The notes beneath the pieces are model-generated. The model did no database searches, was not told the DNA's origin, and was given only the letters and a program-made list of their open reading frames with translations. From JACOMY01 sp046233115 (GTDB taxonomy: Bacteria > Pseudomonadota > Alphaproteobacteria > Kiloniellales > JACOMY01): a DNA stretch of 64,000 bases. This document shows positions 1-7,602 of the stretch, piece by piece. Where the stretch lies: NCBI GenBank assembly GCA_046233115.1, contig JBJXHM010000007.1, forward strand, positions 62,001 to 126,000, written 5' to 3'. How positions within the stretch are numbered: position 1 is the first letter of the stretch; each line of letters opens with the position of its first letter. Position numbers and translations under genes: made by a program.

Positions 1-141
1 GGCCGGATCGTGGGTGACCTCCGCGCCGCTGCAGTCGCCGACGTGGATCAGTACCGGGCTGGAGGGCTGGCTGCCGGCGAGGAAGGTGTCGCCCTCCGGA
101 AAGGAACGTGAGGGGCCTTCGACTTTGATCTCGTAGTTCAT
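1..141 (-). CDS. unidentified protein, N-terminal part only
   Basis: The first 47 residues begin MNYEIKVEGPSRSFPEGDTF; the rest lies beyond the left edge. The ATG follows the stop of the 3-hydroxyacyl-CoA dehydrogenase gene after a 3-base gap, so it is almost certainly the distal gene of the same operon and translationally coupled. I recognise no family from this fragment: there is no signal peptide, metal motif or Rossmann motif. A role in the acyl-CoA pathway is inferred from position only. Confidence 0.6.
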   Translation of the reverse strand, partial: MNYEIKVEGPSRSFPEGDTFLAGSQPSSPVLIHVGDCSGAEVTHDPA

Positions 142-144
142 GGC

Positions 145-1023
145 TCAGGCTCCGAAGAGGGCATTGCCCTCGTAGTTGTAGAATCCGCGTCCCGACTTGC
201 GGCCCAGGTGGCCGGCCGCGACCATGCGGCGGAGCAGCGGCGGCGCCGAGGCGCGCGGGTCGAGGGTGATGGGATAGAAGGCCTCGCAGAGCCGCACCTG
301 GGTGTCCAGGCCGACCAGGTCGATCAGCTCCAGCGGCCCCATCTTGTAGCCCAGGCCCACCTTGATCGCACGGTCGATGGCGGCGGGCTCGGCCACGCCG
401 GCCTCGACCGCGCGGATGGCGTCGTTGTTGAAGGGCACCAGCAGCGCGTTCAGGATGAAGCCCGGCTTGTCCTGGGTCTTCACCGGCGTCTGCCCGGCCG
501 CCTCGGTCCAGGCCCAGGCCGCCTCGAAGGTCTCGGTCGAGGTGTTGATGCCGGGCGACATCTCGATCAGCTTCATGAGCTGCGCCGGCAGGCAGAAGTG
601 CATGCCGACCACCCGGTCCTCGCGCCCGCAGCCCGATGCGATCTGGGTGATCGAGAGGGTCGAGGTGTTGGAGGCGAAGATCGTCTCCGGCTTGCAGATC
701 CCATTCAGCGTGGTGAAGAGCGTCTGCTTGACCGAGAGGTCCTCGAAGATCGCCTCGATCACCAGGTCGGCCTCGGCCAGTGCCTCCAGGTCGGTGGTCG
801 ATACCAGGCGGTCCAGGGTCGCCTGCTTGTCCTCGGCGCTCATCTTGCCGCGCTGGACCGACTTCTCGAAGAAGGCGGCCGACTGCTTGGCGGCGCGCTC
901 CAGGCCCTCGGCCTGCTGGTCGTAGCAGAGGGTGCGGAAGCCGGCGCGGGCGGCGACGATGGCGATGCCGGCGCCCATGGTGCCGCCGGCACCGCAGACG
1001 GCGACGGTCTTGATGCTGGTCAT
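145..1023 (-). CDS. 3-hydroxyacyl-CoA (3-hydroxybutyryl-CoA) dehydrogenase
   Basis: This 292-residue protein has the usual length of single-domain, FadB-C-terminal-like/Hbd dehydrogenases, which oxidise L-3-hydroxyacyl-CoA to 3-ketoacyl-CoA with NAD+. The Rossmann motif CGAGGTMGAG spans residues 10-19. The SNTSTL motif is present, the catalytic His is at 142, and the C-terminal domain contains KPGFILNALLVPF. The motif after the catalytic His reads HFCLPAQLMKL instead of the common HFFNP form, which may reflect an unusual acyl chain. Its ATG overlaps the stop of the preceding acyl-CoA dehydrogenase gene (ATGA). In this operon it could oxidise hydroxy-acyl-CoAs formed from pimeloyl-CoA, but that is an inference. 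Confidence 0.9.
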   Translation of the reverse strand: MTSIKTVAVCGAGGTMGAGIAIVAARAGFRTLCYDQQAEGLERAAKQSAAFFEKSVQRGKMSAEDKQATLDRLVSTTDLEALAEADLVIEAIFEDLSVKQTLFTTLNGICKPETIFASNTSTLSITQIASGCGREDRVVGMHFCLPAQLMKLIEMSPGINTSTETFEAAWAWTEAAGQTPVKTQDKPGFILNALLVPFNNDAIRAVEAGVAEPAAIDRAIKVGLGYKMGPLELIDLVGLDTQVRLCEAFYPITLDPRASAPPLLRRMVAAGHLGRKSGRGFYNYEGNALFGA

Positions 1024-2189
1024 TTCTGCTTGAAGCTCCGTCCGATCAGTTGGCGGTGCACCTGGTTGGTGCCCTCCCAGATTTGCGTGATCTTGGCGTC
1101 GCGCATCAGCCGCTCGACGCGATAGTCGCTGCAGTAGCCATAGCCGCCGTGCATCTGCACCGCCGCCTCGCTCATCCGCATCGCCAGGTCCGAGGCGCGC
1201 AGCTTCAACAGCGACGACTCCATGCCGAAGTCGCGTTCGCCGCCATCGACCAGGCCGGCGACATAGTCCAGCCAGCTCTCGGTCAGCGCCAGGTCACCGG
1301 CCAGGTCGGCCAGCATGAACTGGTTGCCCTGGAAGTCGATGATCTTGCGGCCGGACTGCTGGCGCTCGTTCATGTAGGCGGTCATGTCTGCGAAGGCGGC
1401 GCGGGCGATGCCCATGGCGTGGGCGGCGACGCTGGGCCGGGACTTGTTCAGCGCGGCCAGCAGGATCTTCAGTCCCTCGCCGGGCTGGCCCAGCAGGTTG
1501 GCGCGCGGCACCCGGCAGCGGTTGAAGGCGAGCGCCGCGGTGGAGGAGGCGTGGTGGCCCATCTTCTTCTCCAGCCGCACCACCTCCAGGCCCGGCGTGT
1601 CGCCCTCCAGGACCAGGGCGGAGATCGCGGCCTTGGGCTCCTCGATCTCGCTCCACTTGCCGAACAGCAGGAGGCGGTCGGCCCGGTCGCCGGTGGTGAT
1701 GAAGATCTTGCCGCCCTCGACCACGATCTCGTCGCCGTCGGGGGTGAAGCTGGTCTTCATGCCCGTTGCGTCCGAGCCGGCGTTGGGCTCGGTGATCGCC
1801 AGCGAGGCGAGCCCGCCCTCGGCGATCTTGGGCAGCAGGCGCGCCTTCTGCTCCTCGTTGCCGAAGTCGATCAGCGGCTTGATGCCGTGAAAGTTGGTGG
1901 CGTAGATGATGCCGGTCGAGGCGCAGGCGGCCGAGATCACCATCACGCACTCGAGGTAGAGGCGATAGGAGGCGGCCAAGCCGCCGTAGGCCTCGGGCAC
2001 GAAGAGGCCGTTGAGACCCAGCTCGTTCAGCGCCGCGACGTTGTCGCTCGGAAACTCACCGCTGGCGTCGTAGGTGGCGGCTCGCGGGGCGATCACCTCC
2101 TCGGCCAGGCGGGTCACCTGATCCAGGATCAGGCGCTCCTCCTCGTTCCAGCGGCGGCGATTCGCCTGGTTGGCGATGATATCGGCCAT
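1020..2189 (-). CDS. acyl-CoA dehydrogenase, possibly cyclohexanecarboxyl-CoA dehydrogenase
   Basis: This 389-residue FAD flavoenzyme belongs to the acyl-CoA dehydrogenase family. ITEPNAGSDATGMKT near residue 135 lines the flavin site, and HGGYGYCSDYRVERLMRD near residue 345 is the C-terminal signature. The likely catalytic Glu lies in WEGTNQVHR. It introduces an alpha-beta double bond into an acyl-CoA and passes electrons to ETF. It sits between an SDR gene upstream (16 bases away) and the hydroxyacyl-CoA dehydrogenase gene downstream. It is the only acyl-CoA dehydrogenase in the cluster, so it is the natural candidate for ring dehydrogenation (AliB/BadJ-like). The exact substrate cannot be read from sequence. 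Confidence 0.9.
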   Translation of the reverse strand: MADIIANQANRRRWNEEERLILDQVTRLAEEVIAPRAATYDASGEFPSDNVAALNELGLNGLFVPEAYGGLAASYRLYLECVMVISAACASTGIIYATNFHGIKPLIDFGNEEQKARLLPKIAEGGLASLAITEPNAGSDATGMKTSFTPDGDEIVVEGGKIFITTGDRADRLLLFGKWSEIEEPKAAISALVLEGDTPGLEVVRLEKKMGHHASSTAALAFNRCRVPRANLLGQPGEGLKILLAALNKSRPSVAAHAMGIARAAFADMTAYMNERQQSGRKIIDFQGNQFMLADLAGDLALTESWLDYVAGLVDGGERDFGMESSLLKLRASDLAMRMSEAAVQMHGGYGYCSDYRVERLMRDAKITQIWEGTNQVHRQLIGRSFKQK

Positions 2190-2204
2190 GGCTGTTAGCC
2201 TTTT

Positions 2205-2912
2205 CTAGTGATTGATCGAATGCGCGCCGTCGAAGTAGATGGTCTCGCCGGTGAGGAAACCGATCCCTTCCTGCATCAGGATGGTCACCATCCGGCCGAC
2301 CTCCTCGGCGCTGCCGGCCCGGGCCAGTGGGATCCGGCTCTCCAGCCAGGCGCGCACCTTGGGCTTGGCCAGGTAGTCCTTGTTCAGATCCGTTTCGATG
2401 TATCCAGGCGCCATGTTCACGACCGTGATGCCGTCGGCCGCCCACTCGACGGCCAGGCAGCGGGCCATGGCGCCGACCGCGGCCTTGGAGGCGCAGTAGG
2501 CCAGGTTGTGCGGTACCCCTAGCTTGTCGAAGAAGGAGCCCATGGTGACGATGCGCCCGCCGCCGGCAGCCTTCAGATAGGGATAGGCTGCCTGGCAGGA
2601 CAGGAAGACGGCGGTGGCGTTGAGGCCCATGACCGCCTCGTAGTCGGCCAGCTCCAGCTCGGCGCTGGGCGCGGTCTTGTGCAGGCCAGCGTTGGCGACC
2701 AGCCCGGTAATCGGCCCTGCCTGGGCGATCTCCGCGAAGGCGGCATTCAGCGCGCTCGCGTTGGAGACGTCACAGGCGATCGCCCGACCGGCCGGCGCGT
2801 CGCCGCTGCGCGAGAGCGAGACCACCTCGCGGCCGGCCTCGGTAAGTGCGACGACGGTCGCGGCACCGATGCCGCGGCTGCCGCCGGTGATGACGATTTG
2901 ACCCTCAGCCAT
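2205..2912 (-). CDS. SDR-family oxidoreductase, possible hydroxyacyl-CoA dehydrogenase of the ring pathway
   Basis: This 235-residue classical short-chain dehydrogenase has the cofactor motif TGGSRGIG near residues 9-16 and NAG near residue 84. The catalytic Ser is in TMGSFFDK, with YCASK about 13 residues later. It starts inside the end of the hydratase gene (8-base overlap), so the two are coupled. In the cyclohexanecarboxylate route this slot is filled by BadH, which oxidises 2-hydroxycyclohexanecarboxyl-CoA to the 2-keto compound. Assignment to that step rests on the neighbours, because SDR sequences alone do not fix the substrate. Confidence 0.85.
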   Translation of the reverse strand: MAEGQIVITGGSRGIGAATVVALTEAGREVVSLSRSGDAPAGRAIACDVSNASALNAAFAEIAQAGPITGLVANAGLHKTAPSAELELADYEAVMGLNATAVFLSCQAAYPYLKAAGGGRIVTMGSFFDKLGVPHNLAYCASKAAVGAMARCLAVEWAADGITVVNMAPGYIETDLNKDYLAKPKVRAWLESRIPLARAGSAEEVGRMVTILMQEGIGFLTGETIYFDGAHSINH

Positions 2913-3672
2913 CTTGAAACTTCGCCTCCCGCTTTTCCTCGAAGGCCGCCATGCCTTCCTCTGCGTCCGCCGTCCGGAAGGCCAGGGTCGAGAGTTCGGC
3001 CTCGACCTTCAGGCCCTCGTTCAAAGGCAGGTCCAGCGCGCGAGCGACGGCGGCCCGTGCGAAGCCTTGGACCGGCTGGCTGTAGCGTGCCAGTTCGTCT
3101 GCCAGCGCCAGGGCCTCGTCCATGCCGTCGGGCTCGACCAGTCGGCTGACCAGGCCCCAGTCGGCGGCCTCCTGGGCGGTGACGGTCTTGCCGGTCAGGA
3201 TCATCTCCATGGCGCGGGCCTCGCCGACCAGGCGCGGCAGGCGCTGGGTGCCGCCGTAGCCCGGGATCAGGCCCAGCTTGATTTCCGGCAGACCCAGCTT
3301 GGCCTTGGGCAGTGCCAGGCGCAAGGTGCAGGCCATAGCCAGTTCCAGCCCGCCGCCGAAGGCGAAGCCGTTGATCAGCGCGATCGAGGTCTGGGGCAGT
3401 GCATCCAGCTTGGCGAAGACGCTCTGGCCCAGTTCCGCACCGCGCTTCTGGGCCATCAGGTCGCGGCCGCGCAGCTCCTTGATGTCGGCGCCGGCGCAGA
3501 AGGCCTTGGGGCCGCTGCCGGTGACGATGAGCGTGCGGGCGTCGCTCGCCGCCACCTCGTCGAAGAGCCGGCCGAGCGCCTCCAGGATGGAGAAGGAGAG
3601 CGCGTTCAGCGCCTCCGGCCGGTCGAGTGTGATAAGCGCCGTACGACCGCGGTGCTCCAGGCGTGGCATCAT
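2905..3672 (-). CDS. enoyl-CoA hydratase/isomerase family protein (BadK-like position)
   Basis: The 255-residue crotonase-fold protein carries AFCAGADIKEL for the first oxyanion half-site. GGGLELAMACTLR and LPEIKLGLIPGYGGTQRL follow, the last with the catalytic Glu expected of true hydratases. It would hydrate an alpha-beta unsaturated acyl-CoA. In this operon the likely substrate is cyclohex-1-ene-1-carboxyl-CoA (the BadK step). Two ATG codons are adjacent at the start (3672 and 3669). The stop of the ligase gene overlaps them, and the 3' end overlaps the SDR start. General beta-oxidation is the alternative role. Confidence 0.88.
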   Translation of the reverse strand: MMPRLEHRGRTALITLDRPEALNALSFSILEALGRLFDEVAASDARTLIVTGSGPKAFCAGADIKELRGRDLMAQKRGAELGQSVFAKLDALPQTSIALINGFAFGGGLELAMACTLRLALPKAKLGLPEIKLGLIPGYGGTQRLPRLVGEARAMEMILTGKTVTAQEAADWGLVSRLVEPDGMDEALALADELARYSQPVQGFARAAVARALDLPLNEGLKVEAELSTLAFRTADAEEGMAAFEEKREAKFQDG

Positions 3673-5291
3673 GTCTTCTGCTCCTTGGGGCGATAGCGGA
3701 CGGGCGTGGGGTTGATCCGCCCGGCCTTGGCGTCCTCCGCCAGGGTGCGCTTCAGGATCTTGCCGGAGGCGGTCAGCGGAAAGGCCTCCACCTGCAGAAA
3801 GTATTCCGGCATGTCGAACTTCGAGAGACCCTCGGCGGCGAGGAACGCCAGTAGCGGCTCAGCCTCGACCTTGCCCAGGATCGCCAGGCAGACCCGCTCG
3901 CCCAGGCGCTCGTCGGGGACGGCGAAGGCGGCGGCCTTCTCGACCTCGGGATGGCGCAGTGCCAGGGCCTCGATGTGGCTGGGGTGGATGTTGTGCCCGC
4001 CGCGGATGATCAAGTCCTTCAGTCGGCCGTGAATGGTCAGGTTCCCGGCCTCGTCGAGCGCCCCCAGATCGCCGGAACGGAACCAGCCGTCGCTGTTGAA
4101 GCTGGAGTCGACGGCGGTCTGGTTGTCGAAGTAGCCCAGCATCAGGGCGGCGCCTTTGCCCACGATCTCACCGGTCTCGCCGGGACCCAGCAGGCGGTCG
4201 GGATCCTCCGGGTCGGCGATGGCGATGGTGTAGGCCGGGCCGCCGCGCCCGCAGGTCGCCAGCGCGATCTCGATGGGGTCGTCGGGCTGGGTATAGTGGT
4301 GCGAGGAGTTCTCGGTCATGCCGTAGATGTTCTGCGGCTTGATCCCCTGCTGCACGAAGGCCTCGGCCACGGTGGGCGGGATCGCTGCGCCTGCCATGTA
4401 GAAGGTCCTGACCGAGCCCAGGCGCGGCAGGCCCCTGGCCTTTTGCGCCGCCAGCATGTCCATGGCATGAGTGGGCACGCCCATGACGTAGGTGGCCCGG
4501 CTCTCGACCACCCAGTCCAGGCGCTCGCAGCCCGGCGGCGGATCGTCGGTCACCAGGCAGCAGCCGCTGACCAGCCACTGGCCGACCGCGACCCAGGCGA
4601 TGTGATGCGACAGCGGGCTCAGGCTCAGCAGCACGTCGTCGGGGCCGAGCGACCAGTCGCGGGCCAGGTCCCGGGCGTTGGCCAGCAGAGAGTTGGAAGA
4701 GTGCATGACGCACTTCGGCAGGCCCGTGGTGCCGGACGTGAAGGCCAGATAGGCGACGCTGTCGGGATTGTCGTGCACCGGCTCCAGGCTCGAGGCGTCG
4801 CCCCGCGGCAAGTCGGCCACATCCCAGACCGCCTTCAGACAGTCGGTCTCGGCGAAGACCCGCTGGCGCACCGCCTCGTCGCCGTCGGCGCCCCAGCCGG
4901 CCTCGCTGATCAGCAGATCGCTGTCCAGGCGTTCGACGAGCTGGCGCACCTCTTCGCTGGTGTGGGTCCGGTGCAGCGACGGGTTGCAGGCGATGCCCTG
5001 CCGCGAGGCGGCCAGAAAGGCCTGGACCCCCTCCATGCGGTTCGACATCCACAGCGAGATGCGCCGGCCGCCGGTTATGCCCAGTGCGGCGAAGGCCGCA
5101 GCCAGGCCGTCGACCTCGTCCCGGAGCGCCGCCCAGGTGAGGCTACGGCGCCCATCGACCAGGGCCGGGGCCTCCGGCCGCGTCTCGGCCTGGATCGCCA
5201 GGAGACGATAGAGCGTCTCCTCGCGCCAGAGCCCAGCGGCGTAGTAGGCCCGGGCCTTGGCCGGGTCGTGCAGGGTGAGGAAGGGGCGCAT
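3669..5291 (-). CDS. AMP-dependent acyl-CoA synthetase (AliA-like, cyclohexanecarboxylate-CoA ligase candidate)
   Basis: This 540-residue ANL-superfamily ligase forms an acyl-adenylate and then the CoA thioester. The P-loop-like FTSGTTGLPK lies at 184-193, YGMTEN at 322-327 and GWFRSGDLG at 401-409. The C-terminal lysine that completes adenylation is in TASGKILKR (Lys510). Translation starts at ATG 5291, which shares one base with the TAA stop of the preceding gene (TAATG). A longer upstream reading in this frame would overlap that gene and has no family residues. The length suits AliA-type ligases; other alicyclic or aromatic acids are possible substrates. Confidence 0.88.
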   Translation of the reverse strand: MRPFLTLHDPAKARAYYAAGLWREETLYRLLAIQAETRPEAPALVDGRRSLTWAALRDEVDGLAAAFAALGITGGRRISLWMSNRMEGVQAFLAASRQGIACNPSLHRTHTSEEVRQLVERLDSDLLISEAGWGADGDEAVRQRVFAETDCLKAVWDVADLPRGDASSLEPVHDNPDSVAYLAFTSGTTGLPKCVMHSSNSLLANARDLARDWSLGPDDVLLSLSPLSHHIAWVAVGQWLVSGCCLVTDDPPPGCERLDWVVESRATYVMGVPTHAMDMLAAQKARGLPRLGSVRTFYMAGAAIPPTVAEAFVQQGIKPQNIYGMTENSSHHYTQPDDPIEIALATCGRGGPAYTIAIADPEDPDRLLGPGETGEIVGKGAALMLGYFDNQTAVDSSFNSDGWFRSGDLGALDEAGNLTIHGRLKDLIIRGGHNIHPSHIEALALRHPEVEKAAAFAVPDERLGERVCLAILGKVEAEPLLAFLAAEGLSKFDMPEYFLQVEAFPLTASGKILKRTLAEDAKAGRINPTPVRYRPKEQKT

Positions 5292-6070
5292 TAGTGGCCG
5301 AAGGTCTCCGGGTTGGGCTTGCGCCGCTCGCCGAAGGACTTGCTCAGCTCCTTGGCTTCGTCGGTCTCCAGATAACCGCGCAGCAGCAGGTCGTGGGCGA
5401 CGCGGGCCAGCCCGCTGACGCCGCCGTGACGGGCGTTGAAGGCGGCCTTCACGCTTGCCAGCGCGAAGCTGCCGCGATCGGCGACCTCCAGCGCGAAGGC
5501 CTCGGTCTCCTTGTCCAGGTCGGCGTCGGGGACGACCTTGTTGATCAGACCGATGGAGAGCGCTTCCTGGGCCGAGATCTTGGGATTGCGGTACCACATC
5601 TCCTTGGCCTTCTTCTTGCCGACCAGGTCCTCCAGGTACCAGGTGCCGTAGCCGGCGTCGAAGGAGCCCATCATCGGCCCGACCTGGCGGAAGACCGCGC
5701 TCTCCTTGGCCACGGTCATGTCGCAGACCATCTGCAGGACGTTGCCGCCGCCCACCGCGAAGCCGTTCACCTTGGCGATCACGGGCTTCTGCAGGCGGTC
5801 GATCGCCTCGTACATCTCCAGGGTCGGCAGGATGCCCGGATAGAGGCGGGTGTCGGCCAGACCGTCCTTGCGTCCGCCGATACAGAAGAAGCGGTCGCCG
5901 GCGCCGGTGATGATCAGGACGCGGGTTCTGGTCTCGTTGCGGACCTGCTCGATGCAGTCGCGGATCTCCAGGCACATGGTGGCGGTGAACATGTTGCCGT
6001 CGTCGGGGCGGTTGAGGGTGATGGTCCCGATCGGGCCCTTTTCCTCGTAGAGAATGGTCTCGTAGCTCAT
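5291..6070 (-). CDS. badI: BadI-like 2-ketocyclohexanecarboxyl-CoA hydrolase (crotonase superfamily)
   Basis: The 259-residue protein belongs to the BadI/MenB branch of the crotonase superfamily. Diagnostic stretches are FCIGGRKDG near residue 63, KPVIAKVNGFAVGGGNV near 95 and QVGPMMGSFDAGYGT near 129. The last closely follows the QVGPKMGS(F/V)D-GYGT block that separates BadI/MenB from ordinary hydratases. BadI opens the ring of 2-ketocyclohexanecarboxyl-CoA to give pimeloyl-CoA. MenB activity is less likely because no menaquinone genes are nearby, while ligase, dehydrogenase, hydratase and SDR genes are. This is the most specific marker in the operon. Confidence 0.8.
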   Translation of the reverse strand: MSYETILYEEKGPIGTITLNRPDDGNMFTATMCLEIRDCIEQVRNETRTRVLIITGAGDRFFCIGGRKDGLADTRLYPGILPTLEMYEAIDRLQKPVIAKVNGFAVGGGNVLQMVCDMTVAKESAVFRQVGPMMGSFDAGYGTWYLEDLVGKKKAKEMWYRNPKISAQEALSIGLINKVVPDADLDKETEAFALEVADRGSFALASVKAAFNARHGGVSGLARVAHDLLLRGYLETDEAKELSKSFGERRKPNPETFGH

Positions 6071-6088
6071 GATGGTCTCGCCTAGCTC

Positions 6089-7333
6089 CTAGATAACCTC
6101 TGCGGCCGCGAGCGCCGCGATCCGGCCCTCGTCATAGCCCAAAAACTCCTGCAGCAGCGCCGCGCTGTGTTCGCCCAGCAGCGGCGGCGGCAGGCGCGCC
6201 CCACTGGGATTCCCGTCGAACTGGATGCCGAGCCCGACCTGCGGCAGCTCCCGCTCGCCGGCGCCGAGCCGGTAGAAGAGGCCGCGTTCGATCAGCGCCG
6301 GGTCGGCGGTGGTCTCGTCCACCCGATTGATCGGTCCGGCCGGAACCCGCGCCGCGGCGAAGCGCTCCAGCCAGGTGGCGCGCCCCTCGGCCCGCAGCAC
6401 CTCCTGGATGTCCGCGACCAGCTCGGCCCGCTTGGCGCGGCGTGCGGCATTGCTGCCCTCGCCCGGCGCCTCGGCCCGCTCCGGTTTGCCCACGGCCTGC
6501 CAGAAGCGCTTCCAGATGGCATCGCTGCCAAGCCCCAGGGTCAGGGGCTCGTCCGCGGTCTCGAAAGTCTGATAGATGGCGATCACGCTGTCGGTGCCGC
6601 CGCTGCGCCGGGGCAGCTCGCCGCTGCCGAGGTAGGGCAGGATACGGCAGGCCATGAAGCGGGTCATGGACTCGACCAGCGCCACGTCGATCAGCCGGCC
6701 CTTGCCGCTGCGCTCGCGGGCGAAGAGGGCGGCCAGGGTCGCCAGCGCCGCGTCCTGACCGGCCAAGAGATCGGCAGCCGGCGTTCCCACCTTCTGCGGT
6801 GCGCCCCCGGCGGCGCCGGTCAGGTCCATCACCCCGGAATAGCCCTCGGCGATCAGGTCGTAACAGGCGCGCTCGGCCCGCTCGCCGCTGAGACCGAAGC
6901 CAGTGAGCGAGGTGAAGATCAGGCGCGGATTGAGCGCCGAGAGAGTCGCATAGTCGCTGCGCAGTTTCTTCTGCACCTGCGGCGGCTGGTTGGTGACCAC
7001 CACGTCGGCCTTGGCCAGCAGCGCCTCGAAGATCGCGCGGCCCTCCGGCTTGGTCTGGTCGAGCGCCAGGCTCTCCTTGTTGCGGTTGACTGCCAGGAAC
7101 CAGAGCGACTCGCCTTCCAGGAAGGGTGGCCCCCAGGCGCGTGCGTCGTCGCCGGCGCCGCGCCGCTCCAGCTTGATCACCCGGGCACCCAGGTCGCCCA
7201 GCAGCATGGTGGCGTAGGGGCCGGCGACCGAAGTGGTGAGGTCCAGCACCGTCACGCCTTGAAGCAGGTCGGGACCAGCGCCGCAGGCGACGAGCGGCAG
7301 GGCCTGCATCGGCAGGTGGGTCGAGCTCTCCAT
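6089..7333 (-). CDS. CaiB/BaiF-type (class III) CoA transferase
   Basis: This 414-residue member of the CoA transferase III family moves CoA between carboxylic acids through a catalytic aspartate. VLDLTTSVAGPYATMLLGDL near residue 29 is the N-terminal signature. RAWGPPFLEGES and AVNRNKESLALD follow, and DLIAEGYSGVMDLTG near residue 165 holds the expected Asp region. It is the first gene behind a sigma-54-type promoter, with a GAGAGG ribosome site 6-8 bases before ATG 7333. Its presence together with a ligase suggests two ways to make the starting thioester, or CoA recycling from an end product. The substrate is unknown. Confidence 0.88.
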   Translation of the reverse strand: MESSTHLPMQALPLVACGAGPDLLQGVTVLDLTTSVAGPYATMLLGDLGARVIKLERRGAGDDARAWGPPFLEGESLWFLAVNRNKESLALDQTKPEGRAIFEALLAKADVVVTNQPPQVQKKLRSDYATLSALNPRLIFTSLTGFGLSGERAERACYDLIAEGYSGVMDLTGAAGGAPQKVGTPAADLLAGQDAALATLAALFARERSGKGRLIDVALVESMTRFMACRILPYLGSGELPRRSGGTDSVIAIYQTFETADEPLTLGLGSDAIWKRFWQAVGKPERAEAPGEGSNAARRAKRAELVADIQEVLRAEGRATWLERFAAARVPAGPINRVDETTADPALIERGLFYRLGAGERELPQVGLGIQFDGNPSGARLPPPLLGEHSAALLQEFLGYDEGRIAALAAAEVI

Positions 7334-7368
7334 GCGTTCCTCTCGTTCTTACGTTGCTCCTTGCCGTA

Positions 7369-7384
7369 AGCAAGAAGCGTGCCA
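7369..7384 (-). promoter_or_regulatory. sigma-54 (-24/-12) promoter for the acyl-CoA operon
   Basis: Reading leftward the sequence is TGGCACG-CTTC-TTGCT, identical to the RpoN consensus TGGCACG-N4-TTGCW. The GG (7383-7382) and GC (7371-7370) doublets are separated by exactly 10 bases. Transcription would start near 7358, about 25 bases before ATG 7333. A sigma-54 activator gene lies immediately divergent, which supports the call. Confidence 0.9.
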
Positions 7385-7506
7385 GCGCCTGGGGGCTTGT
7401 GCCTTCTCTCCGTCGACATTGCCCCTTCTCCCGCTCTTTACGAGCCTGGACAAGGGCTTGCGACCGTCTGACCGTCTCGCCAGAGCACAGGCTGTTGTTC
7501 GGAGTC

Positions 7507-7529
7507 AACTGTCCTCATCGAAGACAGTT
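7507..7529. promoter_or_regulatory. candidate activator binding site (inverted repeat)
   Basis: AACTGTC at 7507-7513 and GACAGTT at 7523-7529 form a perfect 7-base inverted repeat with a 9-base spacer. Centres of the half-sites are 16 bases apart, the geometry expected for a dimer of Fis-type helix-turn-helix domains. The site lies about 125-160 bases upstream of the -24/-12 promoter, where enhancer sites for sigma-54 activators usually lie, and 74 bases before the activator start. Binding is inferred. Confidence 0.6.
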
Positions 7530-7561
7530 TGGCGGTGCATGGCCGTGACAAGGACGCTATC

Positions 7562-7580
7562 CTTGCCTCTCGAAGGCAAG
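7562..7580. promoter_or_regulatory. short inverted repeat before the activator gene
   Basis: CTTGCCT at 7562-7568 and AGGCAAG at 7574-7580 are perfect 7-base arms with a 5-base loop, ending 22 bases before the regulator ATG at 7603. In RNA it would be a small hairpin just upstream of the ribosome site; in DNA it could be an autoregulatory operator. Its arms do not match the 7507-7529 repeat, so it is probably not a second copy of the same site. Confidence 0.4.
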
Positions 7581-7602
7581 AAGGCAGAGAAACGGTTAGG
7601 CC

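Noticed and set aside
208..1125. Long plus-strand open frame opposite the hydroxyacyl-CoA dehydrogenase
   Set aside because: It is Gly/Arg/His-rich antisense translation with no motif, fully explained by the minus-strand gene.
5291..6070. MenB (naphthoate synthase) for the BadI-like protein
   Set aside because: The shared block fits both families, but no other menaquinone gene is present and all neighbours fit alicyclic acid breakdown.
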